NCBI RefSeq assembly: GCF_905475395.1
Contig: NC_058340.1
Location: 63,900,181 to 63,964,180, forward strand
Origin: Chrysoperla carnea
Taxonomy: Eukaryota; Arthropoda; Insecta; Neuroptera; Chrysopidae
DNA length: 64,000 nt
Direction: 5' to 3'
The notes beneath the pieces are model-generated. The model was not told where the DNA came from. It was given only the letters and a program-made list of their open reading frames with translations, and did no database searches. Shown here one piece after another: positions 10,201 to 22,576 of this stretch. Position numbers and translations under genes: made by a program. Position 1 is the first letter of the stretch, and each line of letters starts with the position of its first letter.

Positions 10201-13200
10201 TGTGCTGTGACTATGTGCTGCTTGCTATAATGTGTGCCCAGATGAGCAATATATGAGAATATTCGTTGTAACTTTGATAGATTTACTGCACTGATACAAC
10301 TACTATTTAGAGAAATATATTTAGAGAAAAGCCTTAAAATTTGTGTGTGTTGAGCAGTTTTTAAATTTCAAAACGCTCACTTTTGACCCTAATGACTTAT
10401 ACTATTGTGAAATATTTTCTTTTTTTTTTCCCAAAAAAATAACTTTCAACTGTAGAAGTAAAACTGTAAAAGTATATTTTGTGTGTAAAAACCTTCAATT
10501 TAATATAAATAATAATTTTCAATAATAATAATTATGTAGATGCCTACAATCAAAATGTTTGAAACAATTTATTTTTCAAGTCAAGAGATATAATAATTGA
10601 CTATCATTTAACCTGACATATGAATAAACTTTATACCACTTTCAATAAGGTAATAATTTGTAGTTACATTATTATGTACTACATTCGACTTCGACATCAG
10701 AATGTGTGTTTCTTTTCTTATTTTTTTTTTATACCCATGGACATTTGAATGCATATAAAGATCTATCTCTCTACGCAGTATTATATCAAAAACAAATCAT
10801 TATTATTAAACCTTCTTTGCTTTTTGAAAGTGTATTACAATTATTACGTCCGTGTACAGATTATGTACAAGTGAAACTTTTTTACGCGCATCAATCAAAA
10901 ATGAAATACAGAGAGTGAATCGGTAAAAATACGTGATGTCATCACATTGGAATATTACGCTTCTTTTCATTGTCTAATATTAACAATAATTTGATTTTCC
11001 AATCACAGAGAGCGCTCTTGTACTAAAATTTAACGATAGTTCTATTTCCCACTCACAGATGGCAATTCATTGCCATTTTACATCATTTATAAATATAATT
11101 ATAATTTAAATAAATGTTTCAATATAAAGCGAGTAAAATTTTAACTTCTATTCTCGATACGGCTCATAAATTTCTTTAATCAGTGGTATGTACCACGAAT
11201 AATGCGTGCAGCTTCTATAATCTGCATTAATGTTTGCTTCAAAATGTAACGATTTAAAATTTTGTCTTATATTTTAGCACTTTTTATGTCAACACCAAAC
11301 TAAAAGTGCTAGTTATTCAACTTACTTTGAAAATCGGTTGGAAAAAAGGTCGAAAATTTGAAATACAAAGACTTTTGTGTGATCGTCATTTAAAATTCTG
11401 AGGCCATTTATTAGTTTTATTTCAGTTTTGCATCTTTTATCGATAGTATAAACGGTGTCAAGATCCAATTTGTATAGCAAGAAAGACAATCGCTAAATCG
11501 TTATTTTTATGAGTTAACGTGATGAACTAGCAAACATTTTGTATGGGAGGGAGTTGGAAGATGCTTTATAACAGTTAATTCGAGTACAGTGAGTTTTCCA
11601 TGCTTTGAATGAGGAAATCACGAACTTTGCAGCTGATTATCTCGCGATATAAACGATAAAAAATTTCTGCAACTTCGGGCTATACAGCTAAGATTATTCC
11701 GAGTCTGTGAAAAAAATTGGAGAAATCTGTCAACAAGTGCTTTCATGCTGAAAATACCTTAAGAAGTGAAAAACTATAGAACTAAATGAAAATTATAGAA
11801 TAGAATCTTGAATCACACTGGATTGATTATATGAATAGTTTAATCTGCTTGTAGAAGATGGAAGTAATGTGATGCTCACACAAGATTTTTTTTTAGAAAT
11901 ATGTTGTATGTATGAAATATTATTTAATACAAGATAAAAATTATTGTTTTTGAAAAATTTATTATTGTTTTTTTTTTATGTGAACCATATAATTGAAAAT
12001 TTAGAGTACAATGAAAGAATCAAACTTTGTTGGTACCACACAATATAAACATTATAGTGTTATATTTTTGGAATATTTTGGTAAACCATGTGTTTATTGC
12101 AATATAAATCGATATAGATAAGACCTTTAGGAGCCATAACAGTAACTTTCACATTTTCATTTTTACCTAATAGTATAATTTTACCTCAAGCCATAAAAAA
12201 TATAAACATCTCTCTAAATATTGATAAATATAGATAAATTCTAGTTTAGAAGTCTCAAATGAATCCCTACAATTTAGTCTCAACAAACATGACATAATTA
12301 TATAGATTTGCCTTAATTCGCTCACCGCAGATCAAGATTAGGGTTTTCCAAGAAAAAATTTGTGATTCATTTACAATGTGTAAATATAAAACAAACGAAG
12401 TTTATTGACGCCAACTATGCGTTATTTCTAGTTAGTTGAAGAATTACTACAAATACTCGGGTAGCTGTGGCCTTGGTAAAGTATGAAGTTCGATGTGCTC
12501 CTCGGTTATTTTGAGTATGCTTCTTATTAAAGTTATATCAATTCCAAGCCTCATTCAGTTGTTTGTTATAAACAATTTTCTATTGCACAAAAGATTTTCT
12601 TGAAGTGAAAACTTCCTTAGCCGTGGTGAGCGATTTTATTATAATAATATTTTAGTAGGGGATACAAATTCTAGTAGTGGTCATCATCACGAGCGTTAAG
12701 TTGAAAATTATGTGCTGTTGCCTATTTATTATTTATAATAGTTTTTTTTATACATACTCTACTTCTATATGTTTATGGGCGCAAAACTCGAAAAATAGTC
12801 AATAAATTGACTTGAAAGACAGGTCGCTGCATTTATATCCAAGGGTGTTTATACATGCTTTCTATACCGAAAATCTCACGGGCACGAATCTTGAAAAACT
12901 GAAAAAAGTGGAAGTCATATAAATGTCACCAATGAAACGTAGCCGGGTTTATATTAATGATCTAAATTTTAAAATTATGAAATTTTAACTATTTATACTA
13001 TTAATTTAAAAAATTCAAGAAAACACAGTTATTCAAAAGTTTAAAATTTTCACTTTCGTCAGCAGTTTCCATGATATTTCAGCAATCACCTTGTTCAAAG
13101 GACGTGATTTGATTCAGTTCCTTGGCCGGAATCGTGGGAACATCCCAATTTCCTCAAGCTACACACAGTGTCACCAATGCCCGGAGTGATAATGTGTGTT

Positions 13201-13601
13201 AAATACCAAAAAAATGTATGCCCTGTAATTTTTCAACAATTTATCCACAATATTTATAAAACATTGAAATTAAAAAGAATCCAAACATTATTTTTCAAAA
13301 TCTGTTAAAAATAAATTTTCGACGACAGATAAATGTAAATATTGTGTTTGTAACCAATCCATGATTTAAATTTAATTAATGATATTTTGTTGAAAATATT
13401 TTGAAAACAAAAAATTATATTTTGCATCTGAACATATATTCGAGTATTTCTTCTATCTACGTTTATTCTTTTTAACTTTGTGAAGTAAACATTTTCTTTT
13501 TTTCTGTTTCTTTGGAAAATATTATACAGTTAAAATCACTTATAGTACACAGGGAAAAAAAAAATTAAAATAAGATTTTTTTTTTGGGCAAAATTAGACT
13601 T
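10201..13601. other. AT-rich DNA, no gene recognised
   Basis: Apart from dispersed repeat A at 11604-11770, nothing is supported. ORFs at 10343-10918 are low-complexity. ATGGCAATTCATTGCCAT near 11059 is a perfect 8+8 dyad without other context. Confidence 0.45.
11604..11770 (+). repeat. Dispersed repeat A, copy 1 (partner at 52.13 kb)
   Basis: GAAATCACGAACTTTGCAGC, then TGATTATCTCGCGATAT, and ATTCCGAGTCTGTGAAAA are followed by CAAGTGCTTTC and GAAAATACCTTAAG. All occur in the same order at 52142-52293. The paired copies are diverged but collinear over about 160 bp. Confidence 0.6.
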
Positions 13602-13637
13602 GTTATAAAAAAAGAAAGTATCTTTCTTTTTTATAAC
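13602..13637. repeat. Strong A/T hairpin
   Basis: GTTATAAAAAAAGAAAG and CTTTCTTTTTTATAAC pair over 16 bp around the loop TAT, with one bulged A. There is no gene next to it, so no role as a terminator can be argued. Confidence 0.6.
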
Positions 13638-14477
13638 ATTCTTTTTTATTTTCGAGTAAAATAATCTAATCGGGATCTTCTACAACAAATTCGAAAACTT
13701 GCACTATGTAGTGTTTGAATAAGTACTAAGCCAAAAGTTTTTATTGCTCAGTGCTGAGGTTTGAAAAGATGAAAAAAGTTATCGTATATTTTTCTCTGAA
13801 CTTTTTAAGTGTACACGCAGTGAAAAATTACTTTTTGTGTGTGTGAAAATATTTGAGATTTACATTTCAAATTTAGATTTAAACCATAGTTTTTGAAGTA
13901 TTAATGTCATTCATTTCATCAATTTAAATGTATTTTATGGAAAAACTAGTGCCGTTTGCTATAGTTTTCTGTATAGGAAAATATTTGTCATGCTTTTAAC
14001 CAATGACTGATAGTTTTCTAAATTAATCTTAAGAAAATAAGCCTTGTTACATAATAAATCATACCTTTAATATAGGATTTACATGTTAAAAACGCAAACT
14101 TTAATAACTCAAACCTTTAAATTTAACATCGTAAGGTTCATTAAATATTTACCTGCTTTTAAAGGGCGTTAAAGAAAATGCACATACACGATTTAAAGAT
14201 GATCCAAAGAAAACGTGATTTTTTGGGAACTTTTTTAAAGAAATTAGGAGTATTATCATCTTCGACATAAAGTTCCATGAAAACCTGATACTATAGAGCA
14301 TTTTTGAGGTCAAATTCGAATTTTCTACATTGAATGGAACAGTTTTTAAAAGAGTTGAAATTGGAGACCTGTGTTACTGTATATCCACTTACAGCCCACT
14401 CTGTACACCGATATGATGATGATGAATATGTAGCATTATCATTACAATACTCAAGGGCTTCTTATAATAAGTAACCG

Positions 14478-14481
<4 letters not shown>

Positions 14482-14546
<65 letters not shown>
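14482..14546. repeat. (AT)n microsatellite, about 32 units
   Basis: An uninterrupted alternating A/T run of about 65 bp. It is a plausible polymorphic marker and a likely slippage site in sequencing. Confidence 0.95.
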
Positions 14547-14549
<3 letters not shown>

Positions 14550-16439
14550 AGTCCTGCTGTCCACCTACGTTTGTAAGATATCAACGAATAAAAACATCCA
14601 GCACCCCCACATTGTGGAACATTAAATAAATTAGTGGATGTTTTTTATATAGTTTAAATGATATATTAGGATTACAGTGTTTTTTACGTGCTATTTTTAT
14701 ATATACGTGAGCATCAAGAATAAAATACCGCTTTTATTAAAATCAGTGTAAGTATAAATGTACACTGAATGGTAATAAAAATGAAACAATTATTTTTTAT
14801 GGATTGCAAATATTTAACATTTTTTATTTTAATTTGGTCTAATAGAATCCAAGTTCATATAAGATGAATTTTACAATTAAGATTTCAGCGCCCTAACGTA
14901 ACAAATATCAATCTATTTTTTGGGCCTGTCCAAGTAAATCATTTTTATCAAAATAATTTCATTTAAGAATGTACGAGTGCCAGGGAAATTTTGGATAAAA
15001 GACATCATTTATATGATGTTGAACTAAGTTTAAATCAATTCGGAAAATTTTAGGGGTGGTTTCCCGATTATTTAAATAAATAAATGACGAAATTGTAGGC
15101 GTATTGTAGGTGTAACTGTAGGCTGAAAAGTAGGCGTATTTAACATTGGTCTTATGGGAAAGGGGTAGATGGTTGATATGTTTCCATAGATTTCTCCAAA
15201 ACTAGTCGATGGTAATTAAGAATAAGCTATTTAAATTAAAGTTAAAACCTTAATAAATTATTGAAAACAAAAAAAAAACCGTGTGTCCGACTAATTAAGG
15301 ATATGTGATCTCAATAAAATTTGATAAGTGTGACTGATTCTTGGTGTATTACAGCTCAAAAAGTATTTGTCTCAAAGATGGATTTATCGTTTTACCAGAG
15401 AGTTTGAAAGAGACTTTACTTACGAAAAAAGTATAATCTATATTCCATTTTTGGAGTGAATAAGTGTACATGTTTAAATAAATTGATGGATCAGTTCAAA
15501 AAATATGTTGCTTCATTTATCACAGGATAATTTATTGTTTTGTTTGAAATATTAATTTTATTTTTTGTTTTTAATATAAATATATTGGATAGTGATAATA
15601 TTAATGATCGTGTGTCTTTAAATTAGTTCATAGTTTCGATAGTCCTTTGATGTTTCTCATAAATATATTCGTATCGCTTACGTATTTCAATTTATAGCGA
15701 TGATAAATTTATTTTGAATATTATTTCATATCTTAAAAGTATAGTTTACTTTCTGTTTTTGTGACTTTTTTTTCTCGTTTGAAATCTAAAATCAAACTGT
15801 AGCTTACGTTTACTATTCGAAATCGGTAACTATCTAATAATTCATAGACTATCTATTAATTTAGTCTCTTTGCGGATACTATTTGTAATGTCGGATTAAC
15901 AAATGGTAAATTGATCGATAGTGTTTAATTACCTCTTTTCTAACTGTTTCACAGAGAAAACAGGTTCCTTATGAAAGGCCTCGGTTTCCATTGATAATAA
16001 GAAAGTTTGGTATCAGATTTAATCTATTTACGAAGTGGTGGAAGCGTTGTGAAATAAAGAAAACTTATGTTTAGTTATTGTGAGCATTAAAATATGTCTC
16101 AAGTTTAAGCTCTTTCAAACGGAAGAACTAAATGGTAGCGTAAACATTACAAGTAAATTGATTTTGAGTGAAGTTCACGCCAGATTTAAACAAAAAATTG
16201 AAACTAGTAAATTAAAAATTTATTTCTAATACGTTTTATGAAAAATTATTACATAATGTGCACTGTTTGCTGCTCATAGATTATGAGTATACTTATGTTT
16301 GTGATTTATAATTTCAAAAAGCCCTCTAGCGAAAAATGTAAATATAAAATCAGTGCACATATATAAACAATTTAGATTTTATTATGCTTGTTTAAAAATT
16401 TTTATTTTTTAAGGTACAGGATCGCATTCAATTTCATGC
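14547..16439. other. AT-rich DNA, no feature
   Basis: No ORF, RNA gene or repeat of the families described here was recognised. Two nearby TGTAGGCGTATT/AGTAGGCGTATT segments at about 15094 and 15130 are short duplications. Confidence 0.45.
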
Positions 16440-16570
16440 ATTTTTAAATCCTTCTTTAAAGGTATTAATCGCCGTGGTATAGGTTTTATTATCTTCAAGT
16501 TCGTTTTTGCCTCAACGTATCTACCTTCGTGTTAGATTCTATTGAAACTGAGAGATGAAACATTTTCTCT
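16440..16570 (-). pseudogene. Third relic of the EGGYVE mariner-like family
   Basis: The minus strand reads HEGRYVEAKTNLKII (about 16493-16532), matching HEGGY[VF]E of the copies at 7.45 and 35.2 kb. The DNA outside the motif also matches the 7.4-kb copy (TTATCTTCAAGTTCG, TTTTTGCCTCAACG and ACCTTCGTG in plus orientation). It is a short, decayed fragment. Confidence 0.45.
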
Positions 16571-17210
16571 CCTCCCATTATGAGGGATATATTTGGGTAA
16601 GTCTTCGTTATATAGATTAAAAGTCTTCCGATGGATTTCATGGTTATTACCGAAAAGTGAGTGTGCTATTGTGCTAAATTTAAACTTTGAGACAAACCAG
16701 AAATCTAAAAACTATCCATAGAATCCATAGTTTTAGAAATTTTTGACTGGAAGCCGTTTTTCACCTACATTGGACGGTGTTCTTGAGCCGTATAAGTAAT
16801 TATTTCAATAATTTATACAACGGAACCTTCTTCACACGACTTCAACACGCACTTGACCAGATTTTTGTTGTTAATATTTTTGTACTTTTGTTACAAATTA
16901 CCCATCATTTGTGAACTCTTTGTGGGTTTATACGATGGGTGTGTATACAATTAATTACAAATATCTGTTAACATCTACATGATTAAATTAAATTAAGACG
17001 GTCCTGTGTGTATATGTACACTGAGAAAACCGACAGTCATTTTTACCATACACATCATAGAGTAGAGAAGAAAATGATTAAAGTATGGTGTATAATGTTT
17101 GTTATCAAAACCATGAAATCTTTCTTCTTACATGACATAGATATTTCAGTTGAGATAAAATAAGGAAGGCGCCTTCATCTTCAACAAGTTTTGTATTATA
17201 TATTATTATT

Positions 17211-18152
17211 ATTTGTTACAAATATCACAAAAATTGTACAGGATGTACGGAAATGTGATACTAAGGTAGTTCAATGATTGGAAGCAGAGTTTCTGAGATA
17301 TTGCAATATTTGGATCGATTTTAGCCCGTAACTCAAAAACTATTCGACCAGTCAGTAATTTTTGGGTCCAAATTACCTTATATACTGAGTTTTATCGAAA
17401 TTGGAGATAAAAAAAAATTTTTCTATTTTTTGCAATTTTCTTAAGGGGTACCCCTTTGAAAAAAACGAAAAAAACAAATTTGTTTTGGAATTTGATGGAA
17501 CTCGGTGAATGGGGTAATTTTGATCCAAAAAGTATAAAAATCAGGTTAGTTTAATGATTGGATGCATAGTTTCTGAAATATCGCAAAATTTGGTTCGATT
17601 TTAGTCCGTATCTCAGAAACTATTAGACCAGCCAGCAAATGCACCCGATTTTTGTACTTTTTGGGTCAAAATTATCTTATACACTGAGTTTTATCGAACT
17701 TGGAGATCCAAAAAATTTTTAGATTTTTGCAATTTTTTTAAGGGGTACGTAAACCTTTGAAAAAATCGAGAAAATCGTAAATAAAATTTTTGTTTTGGAA
17801 TTTGATAAAACTCAGTGGAAGGGGTAATTTGGATTCAAAAAATGTTATGATAGATTGAAAATAAAATTCTAGCTTGCTTGACTACTGGATGTTCAATTTC
17901 TGAAATGTTACTGTATACGAAGAGGTAAATTCTGCAGCAATTTCAGTTGATATCAATTTCTGGTTTAATAAAGTGTAAAAAAGAATACCAATTTATCTCT
18001 TCGATGAGCATATAATGTCTTAAATCCTTATACAATTTATTTATTTTGTTAATATTTCTTCAGCGTCTATCCCCAATTTATAAGTCTATTTATATTCCTG
18101 CTTATTTATTTCCCGTACACCCAGTATTTGATTTGTTACAAATATCACAAAA
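17211..18152. mobile_element. ~0.9-kb insert flanked by identical 22-bp direct repeats
   Basis: ATTTGTTACAAATATCACAA plus AA occurs exactly at 17211-17232 and again at 18131-18152. The insert between them (17233-18130) begins near TACAGGATGTACGG and ends near CCGTACACCCAGTA, whose reverse complement TACTGGGTGTACGG makes imperfect terminal inverted repeats. Inside lie two tandem palindromic units (17245-17850) and about 270 bp of other AT-rich DNA. A 22-bp duplication is long for a cut-and-paste element, and no transposase or reverse transcriptase is present, so the mechanism is open. Confidence 0.6.
17245..17850 (+). repeat. Two tandem units of the ~300-bp palindromic repeat family
   Basis: CTATTCGACCAGTCAG (about 17340) and CTATTAGACCAGCCAG (about 17620) mark two units about 280 bp apart; the first has lost about 25 bp. 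Each unit is an inverted pair. GTAATTTTGATCCAAAAAGT is mirrored by a diverged ACTTTTTGGGTCAAAATTA block, and TGATGAAACTCGGTG by a diverged CTGAGTTTTATCGA block. The first unit has the perfect central dyad AAGGGGTACCCCTT at about 17446-17459. The array is the core of a larger insert (17233-18130). Confidence 0.8.
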
Positions 18153-20661
18153 CTATATACATAATCAGTAAAAGATTCAACATTCAACAAGAAGACCGTA
18201 TGATTATTATTACTATTATTTACTTGGTAATATGTTTTATTATTTCGTTTCCTATATTTTATGCTTTAAGTTATAACTTTGTTATCGATATACGTACTAA
18301 AAGTGATGGGCAAACACGAGTGATTATGGTATTTATGGTACCTACATCTACTTACCTAATCAAAATTATATTTTATACCAAATTGTTCCGTTCTTCCTTG
18401 CGCTTCCACCAAATAAAGTGATCTTAAAAATCCTAAGCAAGGAATAAAGATTATTACACTTTGTGTTTGTTTGTTTTCTTACTTAAATAAAACTAATTTT
18501 TAATAGTTATATTTTAAAATATATCAATCCCTATATTTGCTACTTCTTAAGAATTATACTTTAATTAAAATATTCTAAAAAATACCTTACAAAATAATAC
18601 TCTGTAATAATACCACTCTTAAACATTTATTCTTTTAAATTTTTTTGCTTTCAAAGATTTATACTTTTTAACATTTCTATTTTTAAATAATTGACTATAG
18701 ATTGACTGTATAGATTGACTATACTTGTCAATCTAATGACAAATGATTTAGTGCTAAAAACTTGATGATGGAAAAATATCAAGCTCAGCTTTATGGTTTT
18801 CAATTAAGTTACAAATTCAGGGAGTAATATTTCCTTGAGGAAAGTGTTGCCCGTTAGTTAGCCTAGTTTCTAATTTTTGCACTACAGCATTGCGCTCTAA
18901 TTTCGTGACGTATAATGTAGTGGGAAGCGTGCTAACGCGTGAAAAAAGTTCATTTATCAAAAGAATATAGGGACATTGACCAAAAAAATGTACAATGAAT
19001 ATAGTTACATTTATCAAAAACACGTACATTGAATGTCAAATTTTCATATCACAAATTGTTTTACATAAAACATCGTGATCTTACTGAACTTTTTAGCTTT
19101 TTGACGAATTTCTTACGAATCCACAATGGTTTGACCTAAGCTAATTACATCAAATGTTGGCACGCTTAAAATCGTTTGATACTCAATCTTTATAACTCTA
19201 AAGTCAATAGATAAAACATAGGTCCAGCGCTTATTTTTAAATAAAAAAGATTCTTTATTAGTATGACTGTGAAATGATTAGAAGATTAATTTATTATTTA
19301 CCCATCACTAATATAAACTAGTAATCATTATAATAATGATCATCTCTAACCAACTAACTCTATTCTCGACTAAGTTCACATCAAATACAAAATCAAAATC
19401 AAATACATATGTAACAAATTATTTTTGGTCTGACAGTTGGATTATTACTTTCAAAAAAAATAAAATAAAAATGTATTATGTATGTATATATAAAAGAATT
19501 ACTCCGGGTGCTGATAATAGTTAAATATTAGGCAATCGAGGATCAAACTTATTAATATTTGATCGATCGAACACAACCTAGTGTACCTAGAATCATTGTA
19601 CCGATTGTACCTGAATCAGATTTCTTTTATAAATATCCTCTTCTCTGATCGCCTAGTAATTGTCTCAGGATGAATATGATCACAATATTTAAGTACCAGT
19701 ACCAGGTCAGTGATCAATGATATAAGACATTATTTTGATTCAAGGTACAAGATGGTATGTCTTTTCAATTTTTTCCTCCTTATAATAAGCATTTCTACTC
19801 TTTCGTTTTCTTGCAGTCTAAGTAAGTAAATTTTGTCTTAATACAGTTTCCGCCTCGCAGCTAAGCTTACTGTTAAGAAACTGAAGTGTAAACGAGAGCG
19901 CCCTGTTATGTAATACTGTAATTTGCTATGTAGCTAAATTTGGAATAGAAAAACTGATTTAACGACCCTTACAACATAAGGGTACCCAAAGTTTCACGGG
20001 ACATAGTAACTTCAAACTAAAGCATAAATATGCATATATTTATTGGCTGCTGTCACCTGCTCCCAGAGTATATTGTATCAATACAATTTAATATGTTTTT
20101 ATTTCTTTCCGCTTACTATCGCGCGCGGCATTTATTTTTTATCAATATTAATATGAACTTAATAAAAGTACTTATATCTATTATCTGTATATCAATAGCG
20201 TATCTAGAGATGAAAAGATATATATTTACCCCCCTTCTTAATTTACTTAAAGTGAAATGATATGTTATATGAATCGCAATATTGTTTTGACTATTCTTTA
20301 CTCAGCATCATTACCGTAATATAGAACTCTAGATGAAGATAACATAGTTAATTTTCTTAATAGAGAAATATTTTCTAAGAAGTACCTGAAATAATAGTTA
20401 TTTGAAAGGGATGTTTCCGTTATAAGAAATTGTCCTTTGAATGGGATTTTGGACGATATGTTAAAACCTATAATCAAGAAATGTTATAATTTTTATATTT
20501 TATGTTTTTTGGATCAAAATTAGTAAGTTAAACACTGAAATGAATGACTAAATGAAAACTTGGGACTAAACTTAATATTTTTTAATATACTTTATGTACA
20601 CTTAGTGTCACAAAAAATGCAACCATTGTAATGAAATCCGTGGATTTTTTGTGACATAGAG
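18153..20661. other. AT-rich DNA with unrecognised short ORFs
   Basis: The best reading starts at ATG 18199 and ends at 18421 (about 74 codons): MIIITIIYLVICFIISFPIF and a basic end, so one hydrophobic segment. It has no relatives that I know and could be chance in A/T-rich DNA. TAGATTGACTRTA is repeated around 18700-18725. Confidence 0.35.
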
Positions 20662-20837
20662 ATACAGGCTGTTTGATTATACATTCGGGCACGCAGTCTG
20701 AGAGATACTATTATAATATATCTTTCTTATACACAAACATATAATAGTACATCTTTCTTATACACATTGTATGTACATATGAACTCTCTCATACTCATAG
20801 ATTTAAAAACGCAAATGTATAATCAAACAGCCTGTAT
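20662..20837. mobile_element. 176-bp MITE with perfect 24-bp terminal inverted repeats
   Basis: ATACAGGCTGTTTGATTATA plus CATT at 20662-20685 is matched exactly in reverse at 20814-20837. TA lies at each outer edge (TA|CAGGCTG...CAGCCTG|TA), consistent with a Tc1/mariner-mobilised, non-autonomous element. The interior contains a short direct duplication: ATCTTTCTTATACACA occurs at about 20719 and again at about 20751. Confidence 0.8.
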
Positions 20838-21487
20838 ACAGAGTATAAAAACTCTACCGAGATTCGTATTTCGTATTTCGTAGTAATATTAAGTAATTTA
20901 CGTTTAAAAACATGTCGGATATGACATACTCTCAACCTCACATCAGGTTAATGGCTTATTATATTACGTTTTAGTTTGTAATATAAGAAACATAACATAT
21001 TATTAGCGGTACGAATCCAGTAACTAATAAATAAATAGCTTTAAGTAAAACGATTTAAGCGGGTGGTGCTTCAGGATTCTCAGACAGGTTAAAAATCATA
21101 AATCAGCGATAAAACTCACTAATTATTTATCATAATATGTAGGTATGTACATATGTATATTAAAATTATCAATTTAATTGTTGAAAGATACTTAAATTAA
21201 ATCAAGAGACAACAGCATTGAAGTTACTTAAGCTATATAATTAAGAATCATCTAGATTTTTCACTAAGTAAATATTTAATATAATTATACTATAAAATTA
21301 CCATAAATAATAAATTAGTTATGCTTTTGAAAGAAGAAATCTTATGTGGGCAACACGTATTACTTCCTTGTACGGTGATCAAATAATCAAAATGAATTCA
21401 GAGATGGAGTCAAAAAAGCGATAGTTATATTGAAATTTAATAATCAAAAATCTCTTTACCATTTGTATAGATATGGTGTTATATTTT

Positions 21488-21670
21488 TAACCCCCAAACT
21501 AAAAAAAAGGGGTGTTATTAGTTTGACGGCTATGTGTGTGTGTCTGTGTGTTTGTCTGTCTGTGGCATCGTAGCGCCTAAACGAATGAACCGATTTTAAT
21601 TTTTTTGGTTTCGTTTGAAAGGTAATTTAACAAAGAGTGTTCTTAGCTTTGTTTCAAGAGAGAGCTTTGG
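21488..21670 (+). repeat. Single arm of the CCCCCRACTAAAAA repeat family
   Basis: AACCCCCAAACTAAAAAAAA, then GGGGTGTTATTAGTTTGAC, a (TG)/(CTGT) tract, GGCATCGTAGCGCCTAAACG and TTTGAAAGGTAATTTAAC, then GTTCTTAGCTTTGTTTCAAG. The same series of blocks occurs at 44.9, 46.4 and 53.2 kb. Here only one arm is present. Confidence 0.65.
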
Positions 21671-22229
21671 GTTACATACTCAAAACATGGCATATAATTT
21701 TAACATATAAAGAATTACTATGGAAATGAATGGTCAAATAAACCTTAATTAGGTAATTCAAAACAATAATTCAAAAGAACAAAGTCAACTCAAGTATTTC
21801 AATTTTTAATTGAAATATTTCCAAAAATTTGTCCCTTAATATGAGCTCTCTAAGTATCCTTTTCATCTCATCTGATGTCCTTGACCATCTCTTTGATATT
21901 GATTTAAGAAAGAGTGTTATAAGTTTATAATGTTCATCTGTGTGTCTTAAAAAGATGCATTTTAGAGCATAAATGTATAGGAAAATTGTTTATCATTACA
22001 ATTTCTTATTGGTATTATTTAAATCATAAGACTAATAAATATCTTTCCACGTCTATCCCATGTTTTTTATTAATGGCGCTAACATCAAAGTTACCAAAAG
22101 TTTTATAATGTTTAAAGCTACGGAATCCTAATAAATGATAAGATATTATTATGCAATTATATCAGTAAAAGGTTTCACGATTTCTGTAACGAATTTCATT
22201 TACCTATTATTATCTATATCTATCAACAC

Positions 22230-22576
22230 ACACGGTGTGTCATTTCCCTGTCATGTCGTCTAATACTTTGTAGTTCTTAGAATCGTCCTGCCAGATTATT
22301 CAGTGTCACTTAGACCATGAAATCTACCGCTTTTCGATTGAAAACATGTTTAAAAACTTTCAACTCATCAATTCGTGTTATCGAACTAGAGAAGAGAGTT
22401 TCTGAAAATGAATTTCTCTGCAAATCAATTTTTTCTGTCTCCAATATCAGAGCGTTGAAAACTTTAAATAAACATAACATTTACCCTTGTCTATTACATT
22501 TACATAGTGTTCTACTAATCTTTAGGTATTAAATGAAAATTTCAATATATTTAAAAGTTAAAATGTGACACCGTGT
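22230..22576. mobile_element. ~347-bp MITE-like element with ACACGGTGTGTC ends
   Basis: The left end ACACGGTGTGTCATTT is mirrored by AAATGTGACACCGTGT on the right, a near-perfect 16-bp terminal inverted repeat. The interior shows ELEKRVSENEFLCKS in one frame, but there is no known domain and the reading is short. It is probably a non-autonomous DNA transposon. Target duplication was not resolved. Confidence 0.5.

Noticed and set aside
18128..18421. 97-codon small membrane protein gene
   Set aside because: The start overlaps the 22-bp flanking repeat, and the hydrophobic stretch is what AT-rich codons (Ile, Phe, Tyr) give by chance; no supporting signals.
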